Origin: Polyangium sp. 6x1
GTDB lineage: Bacteria > Myxococcota_A > Polyangia > Polyangiales > Polyangiaceae
DNA length: 64,000 nt
Assembly: GCF_029946515.1 (NCBI RefSeq)
Contig: NZ_JARZHH010000051.1
Coordinates: 1 to 64,000 of the forward strand
Direction: 5' to 3'
Below the pieces are notes generated by a model. It worked only from the letters and a program-made list of their open reading frames with translations, was not told the origin of the DNA and did not search any database. Shown here piece by piece: positions 1 through 10,617 of this stretch (the first letter of the stretch is position 1; every line of letters begins with the position of its first letter). Both the position numbers and the translations under genes were made by a program.

Positions 1-114
1 GGCAAGTCTTCCGGAGGACCACCGGGCTCCGTCACCATCAGCCGCGGGCTCGAACGACTGGCACCCGCAGCAGAGATGCTACGGGTGCTCAGGGAGGATG
101 GGCTCGCGAGATGA
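1..114 (+). CDS. C-terminal fragment of a possible IS4/Tn5-like transposase
   Basis: The frame is open from the first base and stops at TGA 112-114, giving the last 37 residues of a gene that begins outside the window. The fragment has a GKSSGGPPGS motif followed by an Arg-Gly-Leu-Glu-Arg-Leu stretch. The C-terminal ends of IS4/Tn5-family transposases often carry a similar G-R-K-x-D-G-x-P-G then W/R-G-L-x-R-L pattern. That resemblance is from memory and the fragment is short, so the identity is tentative. It could instead be the tail of an unrelated gene. Confidence 0.35.
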   Translation, partial: GKSSGGPPGSVTISRGLERLAPAAEMLRVLREDGLAR

Positions 115-126
115 GACCAATGCTCA

Positions 127-176
127 GGCCCTGGTTCGGGTCGAGGGGCGAACAGCCCCCGCGGGGTCCGGGGCAG
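127..176. repeat. 50-bp dispersed GC-rich repeat, copy 1
   Basis: This 50-bp intergenic segment is found again as an exact reverse complement at 61089-61138. It is built from small palindromes, including the C-rich/G-rich match around AGCCCCCGCGGGG. It lies between a gene tail and a convergent membrane-protein gene, the usual place for REP-like elements. Confidence 0.8.
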
Positions 177-204
177 CGCCCCGGCGCGACGCCTCCCTGA
201 TGCA

Positions 205-1098
205 TCACGCGAGGAGATGCGCGAGGACGTACGCGGGGACGAGGACGAAATACGCGATGTCCAGAACGATCTCGGCGATGCGGCGCAGGCCCTTCGCGCG
301 GCGTGGGATCAGGTACGTCGCGCCGAGCGCGAGCACCTCCGCGACGATACGCACGAGGCCTGCGTACACGACGAGCGCGCCGAGCACGCCCAGCCATCGC
401 AGGAAAAAGGCTCCGAGATACGGGCCGAGGCCGAAGAGGTGATATTGCCCGAAGGGCCCGCCATACATGATGTACTGGTGCAGGCGGAAAAGGACGATCG
501 CGAGGCCGAGCGGGATCAGCCCGTATTTCACCACGAAATAAGGCCACCGCCGCCCGAGCGCGCGCCGCGCCTCGGCGAAACGAATGGCGGGGTGATCGAG
601 CGCGGATCGGGCCGCGGGGAGCTTTTCGCCGAGGGCAGAGAGCAGGGCTGCGGCATCCTCGGGCACGAGGCGGCGCTGGAATGAGCGGTTCGAGCCGAGG
701 ACGAGCCGGAGGCCCGGGCCGGGGAGCGGGACGCGCCACGGACGGATGGCCTTCATGGAATCGTTGGGAATCTCGAATCGCTCGCGGCGCAGCGTGAGCG
801 TGAGCCTCTCGGGCCCGATTTCGGCTTTGCCGCGATGGTTCCGGTTGAGGAGGAGCGCGAGGACGAGGGGGCCGCCGGAGAAAAAGGCGATGCCGAGCGC
901 GACGGCGAGCGGCGGCGCGGTCCTCGATCCGGTCACGATATCGGTGGCGATGTGCGCGGCCACGTAGAGGACGTTGAGCAGGGCGGCGAGGCGCAGCGCC
1001 ACGGAGAGGACCCGCGTGGCCGGACCGTAGGCGTGGACGGTGAATTCAGCTGGCCCGGGGGGGCTCGCCTCCGCCGGGGATTCGGGCGCGTCGGCCAT
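205..1098 (-). CDS. Integral membrane protein of unknown function
   Basis: The 297-residue product has two membrane segments near residues 28-52 and 63-83. A soluble middle follows (about 90-185) that may sit on the cytoplasmic face. Three more hydrophobic stretches lie near 188-205, 228-255 and 272-295. No catalytic motif is recognisable. The middle section, with its run of beta-type residues after the second membrane segment, looks like a small PH-like or regulatory domain, but that is a guess. The ATG start is the first available and has no strong ribosome binding site. Convergent 3' DNA carries a dispersed repeat, and an MFS transporter gene lies just upstream on the same strand. Confidence 0.75.
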   Translation of the reverse strand: MADAPESPAEASPPGPAEFTVHAYGPATRVLSVALRLAALLNVLYVAAHIATDIVTGSRTAPPLAVALGIAFFSGGPLVLALLLNRNHRGKAEIGPERLTLTLRRERFEIPNDSMKAIRPWRVPLPGPGLRLVLGSNRSFQRRLVPEDAAALLSALGEKLPAARSALDHPAIRFAEARRALGRRWPYFVVKYGLIPLGLAIVLFRLHQYIMYGGPFGQYHLFGLGPYLGAFFLRWLGVLGALVVYAGLVRIVAEVLALGATYLIPRRAKGLRRIAEIVLDIAYFVLVPAYVLAHLLA

Positions 1099-1119
1099 GC
1101 GTGCAAGATAGCACGTGAT

Positions 1120-2328
1120 TCAGGCGATATCCTCCAGCTCGCGACCGCGCGTCTCCGGCAATGTGAGGAGGATCAGGGCGAGCGCGATCACCGGGAAGAC
1201 CGCGGTGGAAGAGACGGCCTTGCCCCATCCCACGGATTCGGCGGCGTACCCGACGAGGATGGGCGTGACGACTTGCGCGGTGCGGCCGAAGAGGTGGTTC
1301 GACCACCCGAAAGCGTCGCTGCGGAGCTCCGTGGGAAACAGCTCGGCGTTGTAAGCGGCGAGCACGGAGCCCGTCGCGGTGATGCCGCCCATCGCCAGCA
1401 CGAGCGAGATCAGGACGAGCGCCGGGGAGCCCGCGAGATAACAGCCCGCCGTTCCTGCCACGACTGACAGATAAATCACGACCGAGGCGCCGCGCCGCCC
1501 GAGGACGTCGAGCAGCTTCGCGGACAGGAATGCGAACGGCATTCCGGCGACGGCGGCGATCGAGATGTAAAGGCCCACGCGCCCCTCGGTGTACCCGCGT
1601 TCTCCCATCGCGTGCTCTTTCCAGAACATGATCGCGTTCGTGGTGCAGGCGTAGGTGAGCATCCAGATGACCGCGAGCAGGAGCATGCGGTCTCGATGCG
1701 GCGGGGAGAGGATCCGCGTGAACGACCTCTTTGCGAGGCTCGTGCCCTCGACCTGCTCGGTGAAGCGGCGCGTCTCGCGTAGCGATCGCCGGGCGACGGC
1801 GAGCAGGAAAAGCGGCGCCGTCCCGAGCACGTAGACGCCCCGCCAGCCGAGGGGCGATTGAATCACGGCGGGCGTGATCCCGGCGCAGACGATGGCGCCG
1901 ACGCCGGTCAGCGCATTCAGGACGCCGATGTACAGGCCGCGGCGATCGGCGGGGAACTCCTCGGCGGCGACGACGAGGGAGAGGGCCCACTCGGCGATGA
2001 GGAAAAATCGCGCGGCGATCTGCGCGGCGCCGAACGTGAAGGGCCCGCGGGCGAGCGCGGTGAGCGCGGTGCAGACGGCGTAGCCGAGGATCGTGACGGC
2101 GAGGACGCCCCGCCTCCCGGCGCGGTCGGCGTACCGGACGAGGCCGTAGGAGAGGATCGAGCCGGCGCAGATGGCCCCGACGAGCCACCCGGCGTCGCTC
2201 GGCGAGAGCCCCATTTCGGCGCGGATCGCGGGAAGGAGCTGGGTGAGGGCGAACGTGTCGAACCCCTCGAAGAAGCTCGCCACGCCGAGGAACACGAAGA
2301 GGCGGCGGTGGTATCGGTCGTCGCTCAT
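1120..2328 (-). CDS. MFS transporter, sugar/metabolite porter type
   Basis: This is a 402-residue major facilitator with about twelve membrane segments. It opens with a GFDTFAL segment, typical of the aromatic-acid/sugar porter branch. The loop 2-3 signature is seen as YADRAGRRG near residue 64, and a second DVLGRRG copy is in loop 8-9. The C-terminal half carries AELFPTELRS and ends in a LPETRGREL tail, both typical of the sugar-porter/metabolite:H+ symporter superfamily. It likely imports or exports a small metabolite by proton coupling; the substrate cannot be read from sequence. The gene lies 21 bp before the membrane protein at 205-1098 on the same strand, so the two may be cotranscribed. 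Confidence 0.88.
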   Translation of the reverse strand: MSDDRYHRRLFVFLGVASFFEGFDTFALTQLLPAIRAEMGLSPSDAGWLVGAICAGSILSYGLVRYADRAGRRGVLAVTILGYAVCTALTALARGPFTFGAAQIAARFFLIAEWALSLVVAAEEFPADRRGLYIGVLNALTGVGAIVCAGITPAVIQSPLGWRGVYVLGTAPLFLLAVARRSLRETRRFTEQVEGTSLAKRSFTRILSPPHRDRMLLLAVIWMLTYACTTNAIMFWKEHAMGERGYTEGRVGLYISIAAVAGMPFAFLSAKLLDVLGRRGASVVIYLSVVAGTAGCYLAGSPALVLISLVLAMGGITATGSVLAAYNAELFPTELRSDAFGWSNHLFGRTAQVVTPILVGYAAESVGWGKAVSSTAVFPVIALALILLTLPETRGRELEDIA

Positions 2329-2406
2329 CCGGAGTCCGCTTTCGTGCGTATCAGGGAAACGAGCCTTTCACAACGGCCGAAAAACGGCGATGATGCGCTC
2401 CTCGGC

Positions 2407-2784
2407 ATGGTGGACCTTTCGAAGCTCGGCGAGGGCCTCAACCTCCTCGAAGACATGGCGAATACGGGGCTCGTCCTCGTCACGCTCTCGCTCTGGGGCC
2501 TGTTCCTCTGGGGCCTCGGGTCGCCCGAGCGCGGGGAGCGATGGTTTCGTGTCGTCGTGTTCTTCCACCTCCTGCCCCTGCCGCTCGCGCTCTTCGAGAG
2601 CAACCACCGCGTGGCTCTGCAGTTTTTCCGCTTCACCCTGCTCGGCGGCGTGGCCTTGATCATCGGCTTGCCCCATTACCAGTTCGAGCCCGGCAAGCGG
2701 CTCCGGCCGCGCCTGCTCACGGCCCTCGTCGTCGTGGTCGTGTCCGCCGCGCTCTACGCGTGGATCGAGCGCTCCTTCCGGTAA
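2407..2784 (+). CDS. Small four-helix membrane protein
   Basis: The 125-residue product has four hydrophobic segments, near residues 20-37, 47-64, 72-87 and 103-119. The short N-terminal tail contains an LNLLEDMAN amphipathic stretch. No known family is recognised. The ATG at 2407 is chosen because the upstream continuation of the frame is highly charged shadow sequence of the opposite-strand MFS gene. The gene is divergent from that transporter, with only 78 bp between the two starts, so they may share a control region. Confidence 0.7.
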   Translation: MVDLSKLGEGLNLLEDMANTGLVLVTLSLWGLFLWGLGSPERGERWFRVVVFFHLLPLPLALFESNHRVALQFFRFTLLGGVALIIGLPHYQFEPGKRLRPRLLTALVVVVVSAALYAWIERSFR

Positions 2785-2810
2785 AACCTCCGCCGCGTCC
2801 GGTTCCATGG

Positions 2811-2842
2811 GGCCAAACCTAGGGTTCTAGGTGGCCAAACCT
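2811..2842. promoter_or_regulatory. Paired 10-bp direct repeats upstream of the helicase promoter
   Basis: GGCCAAACCT occurs at 2811-2820 and 2833-2842, 22 bp apart, which is two helical turns. A small hairpin (CCTAG/CTAGG) lies between them. The pair sits just upstream of the predicted -35 box at 2861. This placement suits an activator or repressor site, but no regulator is identified. A third copy of the word is at 57404-57413. Confidence 0.35.
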
Positions 2843-2860
2843 CTTTTGTTTGTCCGCGGC

Positions 2861-2889
2861 TTGACGAGTCGCGAGATCTCGGCTACTTG
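2861..2889 (+). promoter_or_regulatory. Sigma70-type promoter for the EndoQ-UvrD fusion gene
   Basis: A TTGACG -35 box (2861-2866) is followed by a 17-bp spacer and a TACTTG -10 box (2884-2889). This predicts a start of transcription near 2896, about 20 bp before the ATG at 2918. It is one of the few places in this GC-rich window with both boxes at the standard spacing. Confidence 0.5.
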
Positions 2890-2917
2890 CGGCGTAAGGG
2901 GTTCCCGAAAGACAAAC

Positions 2918-6169
<3,252 letters not shown>

Positions 6170-6187
6170 CGTGGCGCGCGGGAGAAT

Positions 6188-6694
6188 TCAGGGCGAACCG
6201 TCGTTTGCTTTGGCTGATGCGCCTTTGGCCGCCTCCTCGTTCTTGCGGCGGGTGGCTGCGGCCTTCACGCCGACCTGCGCGACGTACTTGAGGAGTTTTT
6301 CGAATGCCGCCTCGACGGAAGGGTCCTTCCGGGCCGCGGTGCGCTTGATGGTTTCGGCGAGCTGCGAGAATTCGGCTTCGCGCTGATCCTCGTGGTAAGC
6401 AATGCTCTCTTCGAGGACCTCGACCAGCTTGCGTGCGTCCCCGAGCAGCTCCTCGAGCAGCTCGAGGTTCGCGGTGGAGGTCGCGATGCGTGTGACGATG
6501 TCGACCGAGATGCCGAGCGTCGCGGCGTGCTTGGGCAGGGCGCTGGGCAGCTCGGCGAGGACGTCCTTGAGCCCCTCCTGCGCGTGCTTGAGCATCCGGC
6601 CGGCCCCCGGCGCCAGGTCGAAGAGGATGTCCTTCGCCGCGGTGGCATCAATGAGAAGTTTCCCTGTAAAAAGTGATGCGGGAACGTGCGCCAC
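6188..6694 (-). CDS. Helical protein of unknown function
   Basis: The 168-residue product is mostly amphipathic helix (for example ELLEELLGDARKLVEVLEES). It ends in a Lys/Ala-rich tail with KAAATRRKNEEAAKG. No family is recognised. The start is a GTG preceded by AAGGAGG at a 4-base spacing, much stronger than anything at the in-frame ATG at 6760, so the GTG is chosen. The gene is convergent with the helicase fusion, 18 bp from its end. Its predicted fold, several long helices, resembles small phasin-like or scaffold proteins in outline only. Confidence 0.65.
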   Translation of the reverse strand: MAHVPASLFTGKLLIDATAAKDILFDLAPGAGRMLKHAQEGLKDVLAELPSALPKHAATLGISVDIVTRIATSTANLELLEELLGDARKLVEVLEESIAYHEDQREAEFSQLAETIKRTAARKDPSVEAAFEKLLKYVAQVGVKAAATRRKNEEAAKGASAKANDGSP

Positions 6695-6829
6695 GATTCC
6701 TCCTTGGGTGGTGGTACCTCGGGTGTGTACGTCGGCACTGTACGTATCCGTGCGGGCCATGGCAACAGGAAGTGGAGAGGCGGGGCCGATGGGGGAGCGG
6801 CGACCTGCTGCCGAGCGTTGGTGATCTTC

Positions 6830-7137
6830 GCGTGGAGGCGGGCGATGTCCGTTTGGGGATCCACGATCTCTTGCCGTAGGCAGGCGAGGACCTGGCGGAA
6901 GCGGGGGAGTTCCTCTCGGAGATGAAGGAACTTCCGGCGGAGGTGGGCGATTTCCTCCGGGGGTTGAATCATCCACAGGCGGAGGTGGACGACCTCGGGG
7001 CGGAAGCGGGCGATTTCCGGGCAGAGGTAAACGCGCTCCTGGCGGAGGTGGATGGCTCCCTGCCGGAGGTCGAGGGACCTCCTACCGAAGGTCGAACACG
7101 TCCTGTCGGAGGTCGAGGGACCTCCGGTAGGAGGTGA
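6830..7137. repeat. Degenerate heptad-type tandem repeats with two hairpins
   Basis: About 300 bp consist of variants of a roughly 21-24 bp unit based on GGCGGAGGTGGGCGATTTCC. Read on the minus strand it gives LRQE/LHLR heptads. Read on the plus strand it gives AEVGDFL-type units. Neither frame has a convincing gene start or end. Two 18-bp stem-loops (GGAGGT-CGAGGG-ACCTCC) close the block at 7065-7082 and 7108-7125. It is probably a decayed coiled-coil gene or a structural repeat. Confidence 0.55.
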
Positions 7138-7206
7138 TTCGTTCGACATCCTCGAAGGGTCGCCCCGGGGCGTGCTCGGTCCTGCTTTGCGTGTGCGCGG
7201 GGCGGG

Positions 7207-8418
7207 GTGGCCTCGGCTTTGGTTTGGTTCGCATTCCTTTGGGTCGCAATGGCGTTCGCCGTGGGTTGTACGCCGCCGCGATCCTCGTATCGGGAGATCC
7301 ACGTCTGCGCGCGCCCGCCGGTCATGCCGCGGAGCGTCGCTACCTGGTCCATTTCAGGCTCCGGCACGCTCCTGTGGGAGCCGCGGGAGCTCGCCATGGG
7401 GAGGGCCCATGACAGCCCCCTGTATGTCTACGATCCGGATGCGCCCGCGGACAGCGTGAAGCTGTTGCCCATTCCCTACAACAACCTGAAGTGCGCCCGG
7501 AGGCTTTCGCCGCCCCGGCCTCCGGCGCCGAAGAAAATCGCGGCGGCGCGCGCGGTCGAGGCGAAGGAGGCCAAGAAGTCAACCGTGACGGTGAAGGCGC
7601 GGCCGGAGCCGATTCGAAGGGCGCCTGAATCGGAGGAGCCGCATCGGACGCGGACGCGGGTCGTGGTGCGACAAACGCGGACGGGGGAGGCTCCGGCGAC
7701 GGTCTCTGTGGTGGCGCGCCGTGAGGCGAGGTGTCCAAACGATCCGGGGCAGGTCCGGCGGACGCGGAGCACAGGGGAGGCGTGTCGTGGTGCGGAGAAG
7801 TCGACGTCGGTTCGGCCGCGGCCGGCGGTGCGTGCGGCGCGCGTCGTGGGTGGCGAGGGGACGGACGAGCCAGCGCCGATCGAGCCGCCTCGCCCTGCCG
7901 GTGAGCAGCTCCAGGATTGGAACGTGCGGGAGCCGGAGGTCACGGGGCTGCCGGTGGAGCGGGCGAAGGAGTGTCTTGCCAATCTGTGTCACGCACGGCA
8001 CCCTAACTTCGTCCCGAAGGAGAAGGAGGGAAGCGGAAAGGCGGCGGGGCCGCGGGAGGGGCAGGCGTGGTCGAAAGGGGGGAAGGCTGGGGCCGGAGGG
8101 AGCGAGCCGCCGAAGCCGAAGAGCCCGGGGGATGGAGGGGTTGGTCCGAAGCCGGAGCGCGCCTTGCCCAGCGCGGGCCCGACGACGCGGGCTGAAGCGC
8201 TCGCCCGAAAACTGAAGTTGAACGCGGACAGCCCGACGACCCAGCAGGTATTGAACAGTCTCGACGCCAAGGTCGGTGATTTCGTAGCGAAATATCGGCG
8301 CGGAAGTATTCAACGAGAGCTGCCTTGGGACGAGATCAAAGACATGACGCTCGAAAAGGCGTTGCAACACAGTCATAAGGTTCGGAAGCTATTGACGGAC
8401 GGAAGGTTCGCCAAATGA
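7207..8418 (+). CDS. Lipoprotein with a disordered linker and a small C-terminal toxin-like domain
   Basis: The 403-residue protein starts with a hydrophobic stretch ending FAVGC, so Cys21 is the likely lipid anchor. The N-region lacks positive charges, which makes the signal weaker than usual. Residues 80-325 are a Pro/Arg/Lys-rich disordered linker. The last 70 residues (from TTRAEALARKL onward) form a compact helical module ending VRKLLTDGRFAK. Such a layout, anchor plus linker plus small terminal domain, is that of polymorphic toxins. The next gene overlaps its stop codon at ATGA and has the size of an immunity protein. The toxin activity is not assigned to a known family. GTG 7207 is used because the first ATG (7249) would remove the signal. 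Confidence 0.6.
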   Translation: MASALVWFAFLWVAMAFAVGCTPPRSSYREIHVCARPPVMPRSVATWSISGSGTLLWEPRELAMGRAHDSPLYVYDPDAPADSVKLLPIPYNNLKCARRLSPPRPPAPKKIAAARAVEAKEAKKSTVTVKARPEPIRRAPESEEPHRTRTRVVVRQTRTGEAPATVSVVARREARCPNDPGQVRRTRSTGEACRGAEKSTSVRPRPAVRAARVVGGEGTDEPAPIEPPRPAGEQLQDWNVREPEVTGLPVERAKECLANLCHARHPNFVPKEKEGSGKAAGPREGQAWSKGGKAGAGGSEPPKPKSPGDGGVGPKPERALPSAGPTTRAEALARKLKLNADSPTTQQVLNSLDAKVGDFVAKYRRGSIQRELPWDEIKDMTLEKALQHSHKVRKLLTDGRFAK

Positions 8419-8723
8419 TGAGCAAAGACGCCTCGATTCTCGATCTCATCGCGCGGTTGGACCTTCCGCGACGCGGCTGGGTCGTGGTGGACCACTGGGA
8501 TGCGGATTGCATGGCCATCGGAATCGCGATGCCGGCTAACCCTCGGCGGCTCGTATACGTGTCCACGTACGACGAGGAGCCCAATCGGTACTACTACGAG
8601 TGTGAGATCCCGGCGGGCGTGGCCAGAGATGAGTATGTTACGGCTGAACGTGGTCAATCCGTAGATTTTGAGGAACTGGAGCGGGTCATCGAGCGCCACC
8701 TGGAGCCTGCGGTCGTAGAATGA
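8415..8723 (+). CDS. Putative immunity protein for the preceding toxin-like lipoprotein
   Basis: The 102-residue acidic cytoplasmic protein has a Trp-rich beta segment (RGWVVVDHWDADCMA) and a Tyr-rich strand (NRYYYECEIP). It ends in a helix with VERVIERHL-type character. Its ATG overlaps the stop of the upstream gene (ATGA), so the two are translationally coupled. No family is recognised. The role as immunity protein is inferred only from size, charge and the coupling to a protein with toxin-like architecture. Confidence 0.6.
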   Translation: MMSKDASILDLIARLDLPRRGWVVVDHWDADCMAIGIAMPANPRRLVYVSTYDEEPNRYYYECEIPAGVARDEYVTAERGQSVDFEELERVIERHLEPAVVE

Positions 8724-8920
8724 TGGAGGGGACCTGGTTCCTTCCGAACACGTGCGACCGCCTCGGCTGAACATGCTCGATGCTATTGCGGCCCCTCGAC
8801 AGGCCTCAGGATGGTCTGCGTGGAGCCGGCGGCGCTTGCGGCGCTCCCGCTTCCACCCCCTCGCCCTCCTGATCCAGGATGCGCGCCCCCCCTGACGACC
8901 GAAGGGTGATAGACTGCGGC

Positions 8921-9307
8921 GTGACCTGCCATTGTCCCTGGCGTATCGCCGTTCCCCTCGTCCTTGTGGCCGCTTGCGGGACGCCCCCTGCTCCGACGGC
9001 GCCCCTCCCGGTCGACGCTCCACGCACGGCGACCACGGCCGATGCGGCGCCACCCGATGCCTCGCAGGAGCGCGAGCCTGAGGACCGCCCGTTGCCCGAG
9101 CCCGCGCCGCCCGAGCCCGCGCCCATCCTCACCGAGGAGCGTGTGAAGGCATGCGAACAGGAATGCTCGCAGGAAAGCACGCGATGCGACGCCGGCTGTG
9201 GGCACGGAAAGGAAAGCCGGGGATGCCTGCGCCGATGTGGTTGCGCGAGGATCACTTGCCAGAGCGCATGCGCTTCCCGGGGCGAGGCGGATTTTCGCTG
9301 TCATTGA
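8921..9307 (+). CDS. Cysteine-rich lipoprotein
   Basis: The start at GTG 8921 gives a short basic N-region, a hydrophobic core and the lipobox LVAAC, followed by a Pro/Ala-rich linker of about 50 residues. The last 55 residues contain ten cysteines in paired form (CEQEC, CDAGC, CLRRCGC, CQSAC). They probably form a small disulfide-bonded knob outside the inner membrane. Its function is unknown. Lipoproteins with such short Cys-rich heads are common in myxobacteria. Confidence 0.65.
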   Translation: MTCHCPWRIAVPLVLVAACGTPPAPTAPLPVDAPRTATTADAAPPDASQEREPEDRPLPEPAPPEPAPILTEERVKACEQECSQESTRCDAGCGHGKESRGCLRRCGCARITCQSACASRGEADFRCH

Positions 9308-9418
9308 CCCGTCGTGCCGTGCTCGCTGTTTGCCGGCGGCGTGCCCCCGATGCAATGACCGAAAAAGCACGCCGCCCCGGGCATCCGAAGCCCGTCGCCC
9401 GACGACGCGCGGCGCCGG

Positions 9419-9958
9419 TTACACGAGCGCGAGCGTTCCGAGGTGCCGTCGTGCGAGGTGCAGGCGGGCGTGGACGGTCTTCGTCTTGAGTCCGAGCGAT
9501 TCGGCGATCTCCCGGATCGAACGGCCTTCCAGGTAAGGCATCACCACGGCCCGGATGCGCGGGCCGATCTTTCCCAAGAAGCGCTTGAGCCGGAACAGGC
9601 CGTACGTCGCGTGCACCAGCTCGTCCGGCGACGATGGGTCTTCCTGCTCGGCGAAGTCCTCCGCGAGTCCCGTGAAGACCTCTCGTGCGTGGCGCAAGAG
9701 CTTTCGATAATTGCAAGCACGGTTGAGCCCGATCACCAGGAGCCACGGGCGAGCCTGCTCCGGCGTGATGAGGCATTCGAGGCGCCGCCAGGCCGTGAGG
9801 AAGACCTCCTGCACGAGGTCGTCCACGTCGCGGGATGGGATGGCCTGACCGAGGAGGAGGCGGCGCAGGAAATCGCGGTGTTCGAGGTAAAGGCGCCCGA
9901 GGAGGGCGTGCGCCGCCGTAAAGTTTGCCGGCGGCGGATGGAGCGGTATCGTTGCCAT
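9419..9958 (-). CDS. ECF-type RNA polymerase sigma factor
   Basis: The 179-residue protein has region 2 (residues about 15-80, with DVDDLVQEVFLTAWRRL) and region 4 near the C-terminus (EGRSIREIAESLGLKTKTV, a helix-turn-helix that reads the -35 box). This is the size and layout of an extracytoplasmic function sigma factor. ATG 9958 is chosen because a GGAG lies 8 bases before it; a second ATG at 9964 is too close to that site. No anti-sigma gene is next to it, so its control is unclear. Confidence 0.9.
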   Translation of the reverse strand: MATIPLHPPPANFTAAHALLGRLYLEHRDFLRRLLLGQAIPSRDVDDLVQEVFLTAWRRLECLITPEQARPWLLVIGLNRACNYRKLLRHAREVFTGLAEDFAEQEDPSSPDELVHATYGLFRLKRFLGKIGPRIRAVVMPYLEGRSIREIAESLGLKTKTVHARLHLARRHLGTLALV

Positions 9959-10189
9959 ACTCATGACTCCGGGTGTTGCACGGGGTTGTGGGGAGACGCC
10001 GGTCGGTGTTGCTAGCGCCGGCTGGCGTCGCTTGTTTTGTCTCATGAATTGCGGTCGAAGGCAATTGTAAAAGATCGGATTGGTTTGGCGCGGGAAAGCC
10101 CACGATCCGGCCTGAATGGTGCGAGGGTGTTGGAATGGGAGCCGTGATCCTGCGCGCGCTGAAACACCCTCACCCCCGACCCCTCTCCC

Positions 10190-10214
10190 GTCCCGGGAGA
10201 GGGGCCGGGAGGCT
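10190..10214. terminator. Palindromic GC-rich hairpin repeat at the end of the four-helix-bundle gene
   Basis: CCCCTCTCCC and GGGAGAGGGG form a 10-bp stem with a GTCCC loop, 5 bp past the stop codon of the minus-strand gene at 10220. There is no T-tract, so it may act as an mRNA stabiliser or a Rho-linked end. Hairpins of this CCCTCACCCCC...GGGAGAGGGG type are widespread in high-GC genomes. Confidence 0.5.
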
Positions 10215-10219
10215 TGTCC

Positions 10220-10549
10220 CTACGATGCGCGGCGGTAGACGAGGCGTCCCAGGGTGGCGATGACGTGGTCCATGCGGTCCAGCGCCCGGGCATCGACCGT
10301 GCCGATGTAGCGCATGGCCTGGGCGACGTGGACGCAGGCCAGGACCTCCCGTGCCGAGCCGAGGGCGGAGGCGTAGCGCTGGCGTTTGTGTCCGGCGTGG
10401 TTGCCCATGCCCTCGGCCAGATTCAGCGCGACGCTATGCATTGCCCTGCGCAGTTGCCGAGCCAGGTCCGAGTCTCTCCGTTCGATTTGCTCCGCAATGC
10501 CTGCCGCGTCCCCAGCCATGGTCAAAACGACCTCATAGATCCTCAGCAT
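10220..10549 (-). CDS. Four-helix-bundle protein of the S23/IVP family
   Basis: The 109-residue protein reads as four amphipathic helices: a first helix with EVVLTMAGDAAGIAEQIERRD, then DLARQLRRAMHSVALNLAEGMG, the signature of this family. Later helices contain RYASALGSAREVLA and ALDRMDHVIATLGRLV. Members are known from rRNA intervening sequences, near diversity-generating retroelements and as stand-alone genes. Their molecular role is not settled. The ATG at 10549 is preferred because upstream sequence in this frame is repeat DNA. It lies between an ECF sigma factor and the integrase. Confidence 0.85.
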   Translation of the reverse strand: MLRIYEVVLTMAGDAAGIAEQIERRDSDLARQLRRAMHSVALNLAEGMGNHAGHKRQRYASALGSAREVLACVHVAQAMRYIGTVDARALDRMDHVIATLGRLVYRRAS

Positions 10550-10617
10550 GACGAAACCCTCCGCCCGACGACCCTTTCGCCGGGACCCTCGTCCCGGACC
10601 GTCGCGCGGAGTGCTCT

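Noticed and set aside
10220-10549. Possible diversity-generating retroelement, because of an Avd-like four-helix protein
   Set aside because: No reverse transcriptase gene and no template/variable repeat pair were found near it.
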